Shown here piece after piece: positions 6,616-12,968 of a DNA stretch of 64,000 nt. The notes beneath the pieces are model-generated. The model was not told the DNA's origin. It saw nothing but the letters and a program-made list of their open reading frames with translations, and searched no databases. Positions within the stretch are counted from its first letter, which is position 1. Each line of letters starts with the position of its first letter. Origin of the DNA: a virus; IMG/VR virus record IMGVR_UViG_3300048999_000052, positions 19,491 through 83,490 of that record; one strand, written 5' to 3'. The translations under genes and the position numbers were made by a program.

Positions 6616-6946
6616 CGACTGCTCCCAGAAGCTTGCGGAGCATCGCGTCGGTCTGCTCGATTTGCTTGTTACCTTCTTCCTCGCCCATGACGGCGACGAC
6701 GGCTTCTCGGCTGCCGGGCATCACTCGGAGTACCGGAGCCTCTTCCTGCAGGGACGAGTACATCGGACTGCAGTACAGACAGATCTTTTTCGGCGGATCG
6801 TCGGTGGAGGCCAAGAAGGCGACGGCTTCGGCCGAGATCAAGACCATGTGGCCACAGTCACCGGGGACGATCTTGTCTCCGTCTTGTCGGGGTAGGCCAG
6901 GGACTACCGGGGCGACGATCAGGTACGACGGGTCTTCTTCGTTCAC
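6596..6946 (-). CDS. Small Cys/His protein, 116 aa
   Basis: It starts with GTG at 6946 behind GAGG. The centre reads GDCGHMVLISAEAVAFL and then ICLYCSPMY, a Cys/His plus CxxC pair spaced as in small zinc-finger proteins that begin with a CGH motif. The C-terminal third is acidic (VVAVMGEEEGNKQIEQTDAM). The CGH...CxxC layout is common in mycobacteriophage and related early proteins; function is unknown. Confidence 0.7.
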   Translation of the reverse strand: MNEEDPSYLIVAPVVPGLPRQDGDKIVPGDCGHMVLISAEAVAFLASTDDPPKKICLYCSPMYSSLQEEAPVLRVMPGSREAVVAVMGEEEGNKQIEQTDAMLRKLLGAVDDPETP

Positions 6947-6953
6947 TGCTACC

Positions 6954-7256
6954 TCAGACGTAGTACTTGCCCATCATTTCGATGAACAGCAGGATCTGCC
7001 AGGCAGGTCCTTGGACGTGGAAGTGGAAGTCTCTCTTCCCGAAGCTCTTGTCGACCGGGATCTTCAAGAAGACCAGCTTCCAGCCTCGGCCATAGGCCTC
7101 CTTGATCAGATCGTTCTTCAGACCGTAGTTCCACCAGTACGTGCGTAGGGTCACGACCGTGTACACCTGCTGTGCGGGCTGTAGTACCCCAGTTACCACA
7201 AGTTCCTCCAACTCCTCTTCGGCAACTTTGTTGCCGGGGAAAGGTAGGACAGTCAC
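6954..7256 (-). CDS. Hypothetical protein, 100 aa
   Basis: It starts with GTG at 7256, overlapping the upstream TGA. It opens MTVLPFPGNKVAEEELEELV, has an aromatic segment (TLRTYWWNYGLKNDLIKEAY) and an alpha/beta end (GWKLVFLKIPVDKSFGKRDF, then IEMMGKYYV). It is soluble, without Cys clusters or membrane segments. I do not recognise the family. Confidence 0.7.
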   Translation of the reverse strand: MTVLPFPGNKVAEEELEELVVTGVLQPAQQVYTVVTLRTYWWNYGLKNDLIKEAYGRGWKLVFLKIPVDKSFGKRDFHFHVQGPAWQILLFIEMMGKYYV

Positions 7257-7483
7257 TTCTTGGGCTCCCTTCCCAGCATCTGCATGAAACGCAGATCTTC
7301 TGGGCTGAAGTCTTTTTTGCCAGCCCTGACTTCTTCGGCCAGGGTGTGGATCTTGCTGGTCTCGTCCTGGAGGGACTTAACCAGAGCCCGGTGGATCAAG
7401 ACCCTGATGGTGACCAGGATGATGGTCTTGACCAGCAGGTAGATGACCAGGTTCCGGATCGCTTGCTTCTGCTCGGAGTTCAC
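7253..7483 (-). CDS. Single-pass membrane protein, 76 aa
   Basis: It starts with GTG at 7483, overlapping the upstream TGA (GTGA). After a short polar N-terminus, residues 10-30 form one hydrophobic helix (IRNLVIYLLVKTIILVTIRV). The rest is a charged helical tail (ALVKSLQDETSKIHTLAEEV) that could form a coiled coil. It is likely an N-terminally anchored membrane protein with a cytoplasmic or periplasmic stalk. Function is unknown. Confidence 0.7.
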   Translation of the reverse strand: MNSEQKQAIRNLVIYLLVKTIILVTIRVLIHRALVKSLQDETSKIHTLAEEVRAGKKDFSPEDLRFMQMLGREPKK

Positions 7484-7650
7484 AGACTGGCCGCCTTCTT
7501 CTCCAGCTTGATCCGAGCGTCGATGGCGGCAGCCGCGAGGGTACCGAGGACAGCTACGGTCGGGGTCAGGGCTGCCAGGGCAGACTTCACGCCGATCCGG
7601 GTAGCAGTCTTCTTGAGCTGCTGGGTGTTGGGCTTGCTGAGCTTCTTCAC
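7480..7650 (-). CDS. First gene after the leftward leader: small membrane protein, 56 aa
   Basis: GTG at 7650 is preceded by GAGGAGAG and lies 29 nt after an intrinsic terminator hairpin. The peptide has a basic N-terminus (MKKLSKPNTQQLKKTATRIG), one long Ala/Leu/Val membrane helix (ALAALTPTVAVLGTLAAAAI) and a charged C-terminus. A longer frame from 7743 would start inside the leader structure. As the first gene of the main leftward transcript it would be controlled by any attenuation at the leader. Function is unknown. Confidence 0.7.
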   Translation of the reverse strand: MKKLSKPNTQQLKKTATRIGVKSALAALTPTVAVLGTLAAAAIDARIKLEKKAASL

Positions 7651-7681
7651 TGTTCTCTCCTCAGACATCTGGACATGCAAA

Positions 7682-7707
7682 AACCCCGCACCGGTTGGTA
7701 CGGGGTT
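7682..7707 (-). terminator. Intrinsic terminator or attenuator in the leftward leader
   Basis: Read leftward, arms at 7701-7707 and 7682-7688 pair over 7 bp, extended by a 3-bp inner stem (7697-7699 with 7690-7692) and a 4-nt loop. A run of five U (7679-7683, partly in the stem) follows. It lies between the strong leftward promoter and the first gene, so transcripts would meet it about 105 nt after starting. It is a diverged copy of the hairpin at 1378-1406. Confidence 0.75.
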
Positions 7708-7724
7708 GCTCTGCTGCTCGCTTC

Positions 7725-7812
7725 GGCCCTGGGGGGCCTCCACTCGCTATCAGCAGTCCCGGCTCTTCTCTGTGAGGATCTATAGCCTCAGGAAGGCATG
7801 CGGAACTGCTGA
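7725..7812 (-). promoter_or_regulatory. Structured 5' leader of the leftward transcript
   Basis: Bases 7801-7812 and 7750-7761 form a 12-bp stem with one G-U pair. Inside it TGAGG pairs with CCTCA across an 8-nt loop. A third small hairpin (7734-7738 with 7725-7729) follows before the terminator. The predicted transcription start, about 7813, sits directly at the base of the long stem, so the RNA would begin with this hairpin. It may be an RNA control element (attenuation, antitermination or 5'-end protection). Confidence 0.6.
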
Positions 7813-7819
7813 TGAGATA

Positions 7820-7848
7820 AATATACCCTAATCTGCCCTGTTTTGCAA
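7820..7848 (-). promoter_or_regulatory. Strong sigma70-type leftward promoter
   Basis: On the minus strand TTGCAA (7843-7848) and TATATT (7820-7825) are separated by exactly 17 bp, in an A+T-rich stretch that stands out from the surrounding sequence. The expected start is A at about 7813. It would drive the leftward operon beginning at 7650. This is the best promoter match I found in the window. Confidence 0.75.
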
Positions 7849-8144
7849 GCTATCTAGGCTATCTGGACAAGTCGGTCCCTCTAACCGCTATCCAGCGGGA
7901 GGGATTGGCCCTCATTGGTTCGACCTAGGCAGTTTCCGAACACCGTTCTCGGCTTCCGCTGGACCCCTGCCTCGTGTCACGGCCTCCAGACCTCGGTGCT
8001 ATTCCCACTCCAGGGTTCTCAACAGGTCCCTGGTCAGCTGTCACACCGACATCTCTGGCTCCACGAGGTGGTCATCTCCCAGCCCCGGCTGCGCCCTAGG
8101 TACACCAATCAGCTACTCGGAGGAGGATGAGACTCTCCGGTAGC
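7849..8144 (-). other. Non-coding stretch of about 300 bp
   Basis: I see no convincing gene on either strand; a 71-codon plus-strand frame here has no ribosome site and an unlikely composition. Small inverted repeats are present: CCGCT/AGCGG near 7889-7902 and CCAGGG/CCCTGG at 8010-8015 and 8028-8033. It separates the leftward gene at 8145-8390 from the main leftward promoter. It could hold control sites, an origin or untranslated RNA, but nothing in it proves this. Confidence 0.4.
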
Positions 8145-8390
8145 TCAGACCTCCTCGCAGTCGCAGGGAAGTACGAGCCAGCACTTAGGACAAGTCTGGA
8201 TCGACCTTGGAGTGGACTTGTGCCGAGCGTGATGGATCTGACCGTTAGCGCCGAACCGCGCTGTCTGGCCGATCTCGATCAGTTCGTTGCACTTCGAACA
8301 CACACCCTGGTGCAGAGCCTTGAAGCTGGACCGCGGCTTCTTCCGGGGCTCCTGCATGTACAGGACGGGTGATTCCTGAATGATCTTCAT
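8145..8390 (-). CDS. Small zinc-finger-like protein, 81 aa
   Basis: ATG at 8390 follows GGAGG with 5-nt spacing; the longer frame upstream would overlap the palindromic control site. The protein begins MKIIQESPVLYMQEPRKKPR, then contains GVCSKCNELIEIGQTARFG, a histidine pair (IHHARH) and TCPKCWLVLPCDCEEV. Three CxxC-type pairs plus His strongly suggest a zinc-binding fold. Its position next to the divergent control region makes a regulatory role possible but unproven. Confidence 0.7.
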   Translation of the reverse strand: MKIIQESPVLYMQEPRKKPRSSFKALHQGVCSKCNELIEIGQTARFGANGQIHHARHKSTPRSIQTCPKCWLVLPCDCEEV

Positions 8391-8423
8391 CTTGACCTCC
8401 ACTGGACAGATCCGCGTCGCTGG

Positions 8424-8438
8424 GTGGTACGGTACCAC
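8424..8438. promoter_or_regulatory. Perfect 15-bp palindrome in the divergent control region (operator candidate)
   Basis: GTGGTACGGTACCAC is a perfect inverted repeat of 7-bp arms around one central base. It lies between the divergent genes at 8390 (left) and 8558 (right). On the minus strand it overlaps a weak promoter candidate, TTGCAG (8457-8462) and TAGTGG (8435-8440) with a 16-bp spacer. A dimeric DNA-binding protein could use it as an operator. Confidence 0.5.
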
Positions 8439-8507
8439 TACCTCCTGGACGCGTCGCTGCAACTGGGAATCAGCCCCCCGGGAACTTGGGCGTTGTGGTC
8501 ACACTCG

Positions 8508-8531
8508 ACGAACCCCCCGGGGGGCTTCTTT
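8508..8531 (+). terminator. GC-rich terminator upstream of the rightward arm
   Basis: GAA, six C, six G and CTTC form a near-perfect hairpin with one bulged C, followed by a T-rich tail (TTTCTG). It lies about 30 bp before the first rightward gene. The stem is symmetric, so it may work in both directions and insulate the two arms. A rightward promoter upstream of it is not obvious. Confidence 0.55.
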
Positions 8532-8557
8532 CTGTCCTGGGCCAGGGTTACGCTCAG

Positions 8558-8923
8558 GTGGTGCAGGTCTACGTCACCACTCACGGCCAACATTTCCACC
8601 AGGACCCGTCCTGTCGGTGGCTCTCCTCCACTTTCACCACTGCACCCGCACACGCCGTTCCTGTCTCTTCAGTTGACGGTCTGGCTCCGTGCCGGACCTG
8701 CTACCCCGACGCGCCCCGGGCCAAGTTCACCAAGCTCCGCTGTAAGCAGTGCAGATCCGTCCGTCCCTGCGCTCACAACGGTGGAGTACTGGTCCTGGTC
8801 CCGGTGCGCTGGCGGAAAGGTACTCACCTCCTTCCAGCCGGCTCGGTAACTTTGCGCCGGGCGTACGTCTGGCCGGACGTGGCCTATCTCTACGATCGGG
8901 TTGAAAAAACAGAACAGGTATGA
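8558..8923 (+). CDS. Zinc-binding-like protein, about 121 aa
   Basis: The frame is open from 8486, but the terminator at 8508-8531 lies inside that part, so I place the start at GTG 8558 (GTG 8561 is an alternative), with AGGG about 10 nt upstream. The protein has HFHQDPSCRWLSS, then PCRTCYPDAP, a His/Cys layout seen in small metal-binding domains related to DNA-repair methyl-acceptors. It then has LRCKQCRSVRPCAHNG. I infer two zinc sites. The C-terminal 50 residues are beta-rich. Function is unknown. Confidence 0.6.
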   Translation: MVQVYVTTHGQHFHQDPSCRWLSSTFTTAPAHAVPVSSVDGLAPCRTCYPDAPRAKFTKLRCKQCRSVRPCAHNGGVLVLVPVRWRKGTHLLPAGSVTLRRAYVWPDVAYLYDRVEKTEQV

Positions 8924-8930
8924 GTAGGGT
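8901..8930 (+). promoter_or_regulatory. Candidate promoter for the helicase/primase genes
   Basis: TTGAAA (8901-8906) and TAGGGT (8925-8930) are separated by 18 bp and overlap the end of the preceding gene. The -10 resembles the TAGAGT boxes at 11137 and 17742. The expected start is near 8937, leaving a short leader with a good ribosome site (GGAG) before the ATG at 8964. Confidence 0.45.
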
Positions 8931-8963
8931 GCTCCCACCCCCGCAGAACCGGACGGAGCAGCC

Positions 8964-10229
8964 ATGCCGAACCCCTCTTCAGAAGCACTGATGATCAGTG
9001 CGCTGCTGAAGAACGCAGATGTCCACGGAGCCCAGAAGTACGGAGTGAGCGATCGTCACTTCCGGGGGTTCAGCAACGAGTACCAATGGCTGCAGAGCTA
9101 CCACAAGACCTACGGATCAGCTCCCAGCCTGGATGCCTTCTTCCACCAGTTCCCCGACTTCCCGTTCCGGGACCACTCTGACCTTCGCTACGCCGCCGAC
9201 GAGGTCCTTCGTGACTTCGCCCAGTTCAACTTCCACGAGATGGTGGTCCAGGCCAGCCAGCTGAACGCCAACGGCGACGTCCGCGGCGCCTACGAGGCCC
9301 TGCAGAACTTCCACTACACGCCTACCTCGGCCGTACCCACTTCGATCATCAAGGGTGCGGCCTTTCTTGACGCCCCAGACATCGAGCCAGCGGGTATCGG
9401 CCTGCCCTGGGAGACGCCGCAGTACGACACCGCTGGCATCGGCCCGGGACAGTTCTGGACCCTGGCTGCTCGGCTGAACCAGGGCAAGTCCGCCCTACTG
9501 TGTGCGATCGCGGCCCACGCCGTACTGCAGGGCAAGAAGGTCATCTACTACAGCCTGGAGATGACCGAAGCCGAACTACGGACCCGGATCCACGTCTTGT
9601 TGGCCGCAGCCAGGGGTGAGGACTGGCTGAAGGCCAACGACATCAAGCACCGCCGAGTCGATTTGCCGCGCTACCGCGAATTCGTCAAGAGCCTGGAGAC
9701 CCTGGAGGGCGAAGTCCACGTCCACACCCCCAAAGACGGCCCCGTCAGCCCAGCAGTGATTGCCTCCCGGGCCGAGGACTACGACTTGGCGGTGGTGGAC
9801 TACCTGACCTTGATGCAGACCGACAAGGGCGAGCCAGTCAGCTCCGACTGGCGCACGCTCACCCAGGTGACCAACCGGATCAAGCAGGTCACCTTGGCCA
9901 CCGGTACGCCGGTCCTGGCCGCAGCTCAGATCAACAGAGAAGGAGACCACGGTGACGGCCCGCCGAGCGTGGGCAAGCTGGCCCAGGGGGACAGCATCGG
10001 CCAGGACAGCGACGTAGTGATCACCACCCGGCTGAAGCCGCACGGCATGGCTGCGGTGGCCAGCCTGGAGAAGAATCGACACGGTCCGGCTGGGAAGAAG
10101 TGGTGGATGCAGTTCAGTGTCAACGATGGCACCTTCGACGAGGTGAACGAGGAACGAGCTGACTACCTGCAGATGATCGCCGAGGAGCGGGCTGAGTCCC
10201 GTCCGGGTTTGAGGGTGGTGCGTGACTGA
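8964..10229 (+). CDS. Replicative DNA helicase, DnaB/RecA-fold family
   Basis: This 421-residue protein unwinds DNA ahead of the replication fork using ATP. A phosphate-binding loop (LNQGKSALL, residues about 170-178) replaces the usual DnaB pattern with Q before GKS. A Walker B strand (LAVVDYLTLM) lies near residue 275, followed by AAAQINREGD and the QDSDVVITTR region, in DnaB order. The N-terminal 130 residues probably form the primase-interacting part. The ATG has GGAG upstream, and the gene sits directly before the primase. DnaB family membership is firm; the partner is inferred from position. Confidence 0.9.
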   Translation: MPNPSSEALMISALLKNADVHGAQKYGVSDRHFRGFSNEYQWLQSYHKTYGSAPSLDAFFHQFPDFPFRDHSDLRYAADEVLRDFAQFNFHEMVVQASQLNANGDVRGAYEALQNFHYTPTSAVPTSIIKGAAFLDAPDIEPAGIGLPWETPQYDTAGIGPGQFWTLAARLNQGKSALLCAIAAHAVLQGKKVIYYSLEMTEAELRTRIHVLLAAARGEDWLKANDIKHRRVDLPRYREFVKSLETLEGEVHVHTPKDGPVSPAVIASRAEDYDLAVVDYLTLMQTDKGEPVSSDWRTLTQVTNRIKQVTLATGTPVLAAAQINREGDHGDGPPSVGKLAQGDSIGQDSDVVITTRLKPHGMAAVASLEKNRHGPAGKKWWMQFSVNDGTFDEVNEERADYLQMIAEERAESRPGLRVVRD

Positions 10230-10345
10230 TGACAATCGAGTTCAGCGAGGACGAGGTAAAAGACATCCAGGACGCAGCAGAGGAGCGCGGGATCGACGTG
10301 GAAAAGCTGATCATCGCCGCGGTACTCAATGACCTCGCTCGCTGA
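10229..10345 (+). CDS. Very small ribbon-helix-helix-like protein, 38 aa
   Basis: ATG at 10229 overlaps the helicase stop (TGATG), and the frame runs 17 nt into the primase start. The peptide MTIEFSEDEVKDIQDAAEER followed by GIDVEKLIIAAVLNDLA has the strand-helix-turn-helix rhythm of Arc/MetJ-type proteins, although it is too short to be sure. It could be a small regulator or a helicase-primase linker peptide. No other clue is visible. Confidence 0.5.
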   Translation: MTIEFSEDEVKDIQDAAEERGIDVEKLIIAAVLNDLAR

Positions 10346-11252
10346 GGCCCTGCAGGGACCAGGTGGGGTAGAACGCTCGTTTCACTGCCCAGTCCACGAC
10401 GACTCCCACCCGTCTGCTTCGGTGAACATCGTCAGCGGCCTGTGGATCTGCTACTCGTGTGGCGCCAAGGGCAAGGCCGGCGACGGCTACAGCGTCGATC
10501 CGGACGCGCTGGTCAGCTATCTCAAGGACAAGGCCCGGTTGAAAGAGACCAAGTACTTCCCGGAGTCCTGGTTGAACCTGTATGGAGGTGATTGTGAGTA
10601 CTGGCGGCAGCGATTCAGCCAGCAGGCCTGCGAGCACTTCCAGCTCGGCTACGACGCCGAGACCGACTCAGCCACCTACCCAGTACGGGACGCTGGCGGA
10701 TATCTACTGGGGGTTGTACGCCGACCACTATCGCCGGACTGGGACGGCGGAAAGTACATCTACCCCCGCCACGTCGACGTCACCAGATATCTGTTCAACT
10801 ACAGCCACCAAGAAGCCCGGCGGCGTGTTCTCCTGGTGGAGGGAGCTGCTGATGCCATAGCCGCCTGGGAGGCTGGCTACGAGGCCTACGCCATCTACGG
10901 TTCCCGGTTGTCCGAGGAGCAGGTCCGGCTGTTACACCGGGTAGGTGCGGTGGAGATCTGGACCGCGTTCGACAACGACGAGGCTGGCCAGCGGGCTCAC
11001 AACCGGGTGTTGGAGCTGTGCGCGGGCTGGGACGTCCACCAGGTGGAGTACGGCAGCTGGAAGGACCTGGCTGAGATCAGCATCACAACTCGATCAGAAG
11101 TGCTCAGCCAGCTTGGGAAACCAGATCATGGAAGGGTAGAGTCCACTACATGCGAATCAAGGCAGCAAACACTTCTGGTGGAGAACGCCGTGCCCTCGTC
11201 CAGCGGTACGTCGAAGCCCGGCAGGCTGCGGATCTCGCGAACGAGGAAGTGA
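10329..11252 (+). CDS. DNA primase, zinc-finger plus TOPRIM type
   Basis: This 307-residue protein would make RNA primers for replication. Cys20, His23, Cys41 and Cys44 (FHCPVHDD and ICYSCGAK) form the N-terminal zinc finger of DnaG-like primases. LLVEGAADAI near residue 168 and FDNDEAGQ near 213 are the TOPRIM acidic motifs. It is much shorter than bacterial DnaG and lacks a clear helicase-binding domain. The last 34 residues are read through the start of the next gene and are of low complexity, so that tail may not be functional. Confidence 0.88.
   Translation: MTSLAEALQGPGGVERSFHCPVHDDSHPSASVNIVSGLWICYSCGAKGKAGDGYSVDPDALVSYLKDKARLKETKYFPESWLNLYGGDCEYWRQRFSQQACEHFQLGYDAETDSATYPVRDAGGYLLGVVRRPLSPDWDGGKYIYPRHVDVTRYLFNYSHQEARRRVLLVEGAADAIAAWEAGYEAYAIYGSRLSEEQVRLLHRVGAVEIWTAFDNDEAGQRAHNRVLELCAGWDVHQVEYGSWKDLAEISITTRSEVLSQLGKPDHGRVESTTCESRQQTLLVENAVPSSSGTSKPGRLRISRTRK
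11113..11142 (+). promoter_or_regulatory. Candidate promoter giving a leaderless transcript
   Basis: TTGGGA (11113-11118) and TAGAGT (11137-11142) are separated by 18 bp inside the end of the primase gene. The ATG at 11150 follows the -10 by only 7 nt, so the mRNA would begin at or next to the start codon. No strong ribosome site precedes this ATG, which fits leaderless initiation, common in actinobacteria. Confidence 0.45.
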
Positions 11253-11578
11253 AGAAGGCCGAGGCCACCCTGATCGCCGTGCTGGAGGCCCAGGAGTTGA
11301 AGTCCACCAGCGCGGAAATCGGGGATGTAAGGTACACCTCGACGGTAACTTCGAGAACTCAGACGACTTTCGATGAACTTGGACTGAAGAAGGCCCTGGG
11401 CGCCAGGAGCTTCAACAAGCTGACGATCAGCAAACTGGATAAGACCAAGCTAGAGACCGCGATCAACGAAGGCACCCTAGATCCAGCAGTAGTCGCGCAG
11501 TACACCACGATCACTCCGGGGGCGGCGAGCCTTCGACTGACCAAGAAGGCAGCAGATGCCGAAGCTGACGAAGCGTAA
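11150..11578 (+). CDS. Hypothetical helical protein, 142 aa
   Basis: It starts with ATG at 11150, 103 nt inside the primase frame. The N-terminal half is a charged helix (ERRALVQRYVEARQAADLAN, then EEVKKAEATLIAVLEAQELK) that could form a coiled coil. The middle is Thr-rich and beta-like, and the C-terminus is Ala/Glu-rich. Such small helical proteins often sit among phage recombination genes, but I recognise no specific family. It is followed, with overlap, by an HTH protein. Confidence 0.7.
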   Translation: MRIKAANTSGGERRALVQRYVEARQAADLANEEVKKAEATLIAVLEAQELKSTSAEIGDVRYTSTVTSRTQTTFDELGLKKALGARSFNKLTISKLDKTKLETAINEGTLDPAVVAQYTTITPGAASLRLTKKAADAEADEA

Positions 11579-11894
11579 GCCCGGGGAATCACTCCCGAGC
11601 AACAACACCAAGGCCTCCCCGGCCGAGACCTACGTACGCGGCCTCAAGGGCGAGTACTACCTACTCGGTGAAGTGGCGGAGATCGTTGGCGTTGCGAAGA
11701 ACACGCTCCGGCGGCTGATCAAGACCGACAACGTGAAGGCTCCGTCTCACACGGCGAACCTGGGGAAGATGAGCTTCTACGTCTTCACCGCCAAGGACGT
11801 CGAGGAGATTCGGGACTACTACCAGGGCAAGTACTCAGACTTCAAGAAGACCCACAAGCTCCCGCCAGGCAGACCACGAGGCCAGAAGAAGTGA
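11556..11894 (+). CDS. MerR/excisionase-like HTH DNA-binding protein, 112 aa
   Basis: Residues 33-60 (YYLLGEVAEIVGVAKNTLRR) match the winged HTH of MerR-like and excisionase-like proteins, with VAEIVGV as first helix and KNTLRRLIK as recognition helix. A wing (SHTANLGKMSFYVFT) and a further helix (KDVEEIRDYYQG) follow. Both termini are Lys/Arg-rich. It may regulate early genes or bind a replication site. The ATG at 11556 overlaps the previous gene. Confidence 0.75.
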   Translation: MPKLTKRKPGESLPSNNTKASPAETYVRGLKGEYYLLGEVAEIVGVAKNTLRRLIKTDNVKAPSHTANLGKMSFYVFTAKDVEEIRDYYQGKYSDFKKTHKLPPGRPRGQKK

Positions 11895-12163
11895 AGCTCC
11901 AGCGCGTAAATCAGGTAGAACCAGAGCTGTTCCGAGAAGGCGACAAGGTCACGGCCACAGTTACCCACAACATCAAGATCAACGGCGATGACTCCTGGGT
12001 GAAGTACGAGATCACCTCAACTCAGGGACCTGAAGAGACCATAGATGACGTAGATACCAGAGTGATTCAGCACGCCACGAGAACCGTAGTGAATTTGGCC
12101 TACTCGGCCGCACAGAGAGTTCTAGAAGCCGCTAAGGGAGAACAAGATGCAGTTCGGGACTAG
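11891..12163 (+). CDS. Hypothetical protein, 90 aa
   Basis: It starts with GTG at 11891, overlapping the upstream stop. The sequence alternates strands and polar turns (MKLQRVNQVEPELFREGDKV, then DSWVKYEITSTQGPEETIDD) and ends with a helix (VVNLAYSAAQRVLEAAKGEQ). It lies directly before the ssDNA-binding-like gene, with which it overlaps by 17 nt, so a role in replication is plausible. No motif is recognised. Confidence 0.65.
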   Translation: MKLQRVNQVEPELFREGDKVTATVTHNIKINGDDSWVKYEITSTQGPEETIDDVDTRVIQHATRTVVNLAYSAAQRVLEAAKGEQDAVRD

Positions 12164-12911
12164 GGCAGCAGACGCCCCGAAGCTCGGCAACACCCCAGGT
12201 GAGGGCGACGCGGGATTCATGCGCACGCTCAAGCCGGGGGAGTACCGGATGCGGTTCCTGCAGGAAACCGACGATTGGCAGCAGTACTGGGAGCACTACA
12301 ACCCGACGCCGGGTGGCTTCCCGTTCCCCTGTACTGGTGACCGGCAGACCTGCCCAGGCTGCACCTCGGGGATCGAGAAGATGGAGAAGGCCTCACCCAA
12401 GTACGCCGTGAACGCCAAGGTCGGCAACTACGTGAACGTCTATAAGTTCCCGGTGAAGTTCTACAACAAGATGGTGATCCGCTCCGAGCGCAACGGCGGT
12501 ACGGTCACCGACCGCGACTACCTGGTCACCCGGATCGGCAACGACACGTCCACGGATTACGACATCGAGATGATGATGCCTGCCCCGCTGGACAAGACCT
12601 ACGAGATCAATGACATCGAGAAGCTGCTGGCGAAGGCCTTCGGAGAAGCTTGGCCAGAGTTCGATCCGAGTATCAATCAGGACCAGCCTGCTCCGAGCGT
12701 TGACCGCCGCGAGGGTCTGAACGAGTTCGCTGAACCAGAAGCCAAGCAGGCGCCGAAGGAAGAGAAGGAAGTCACCGAAGCCGAACTCCGGGCGATGAGT
12801 GGCGACCAGCTCCGCGCGCTGTGTGACGAAGAGGGCATCAAGTACCCAGAAGACCTGCGCTACGTAGAAGACAGCGAGAAGTTCGTCGATTGGATGCTGA
12901 AGAACCTCTGA
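12147..12911 (+). CDS. Single-stranded-DNA-binding-like protein with zinc motif, 254 aa
   Basis: The ATG follows AAGGGAG. Residues 30-150 form a beta-rich core with PCTGDRQTCPGCTSG near residues 61-75 (three Cys) and a KVGNYVNVYKFPVKFYNKMV stretch, the layout of phage gp32-like ssDNA-binding proteins with a bound zinc. The C-terminal 80 residues are acidic with a terminal helix (EKFVDWMLKNL), as in the partner-binding tails of SSBs. Its place between primase and polymerase supports this. The call is by pattern, not by close similarity. Confidence 0.65.
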   Translation: MQFGTRAADAPKLGNTPGEGDAGFMRTLKPGEYRMRFLQETDDWQQYWEHYNPTPGGFPFPCTGDRQTCPGCTSGIEKMEKASPKYAVNAKVGNYVNVYKFPVKFYNKMVIRSERNGGTVTDRDYLVTRIGNDTSTDYDIEMMMPAPLDKTYEINDIEKLLAKAFGEAWPEFDPSINQDQPAPSVDRREGLNEFAEPEAKQAPKEEKEVTEAELRAMSGDQLRALCDEEGIKYPEDLRYVEDSEKFVDWMLKNL

Positions 12912-12934
12912 TGACCCACAAGGTCTAACGGACC

Positions 12935-12956
12935 GCGGGGGACCGCCCTCCCCCGC
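12935..12956 (+). terminator. GC-rich hairpin before the polymerase gene
   Basis: Perfect 8-bp arms at 12935-12942 and 12949-12956 enclose a 6-nt loop. No U-run follows, so it is a weak terminator or an mRNA-stabilising hairpin between the SSB-like gene and the polymerase gene. Confidence 0.4.
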
Positions 12957-12968
12957 ACTTGGAGCGAC

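Noticed and set aside
7870-7945. GGTTCGACC-like stretch that recalls a tRNA T-arm
   Set aside because: The flanking bases do not pair, and no D-arm or acceptor stem can be built. A similar string near 6505 is within a gene.
7915-8130. A 71-codon plus-strand frame in the non-coding gap
   Set aside because: No ribosome site, odd composition, and no link to neighbouring genes.
8486-8557. A longer N-terminus for the first rightward gene from TTG 8486
   Set aside because: That part contains the GC-rich terminator hairpin and a low-quality sequence; the later GTG starts fit better.
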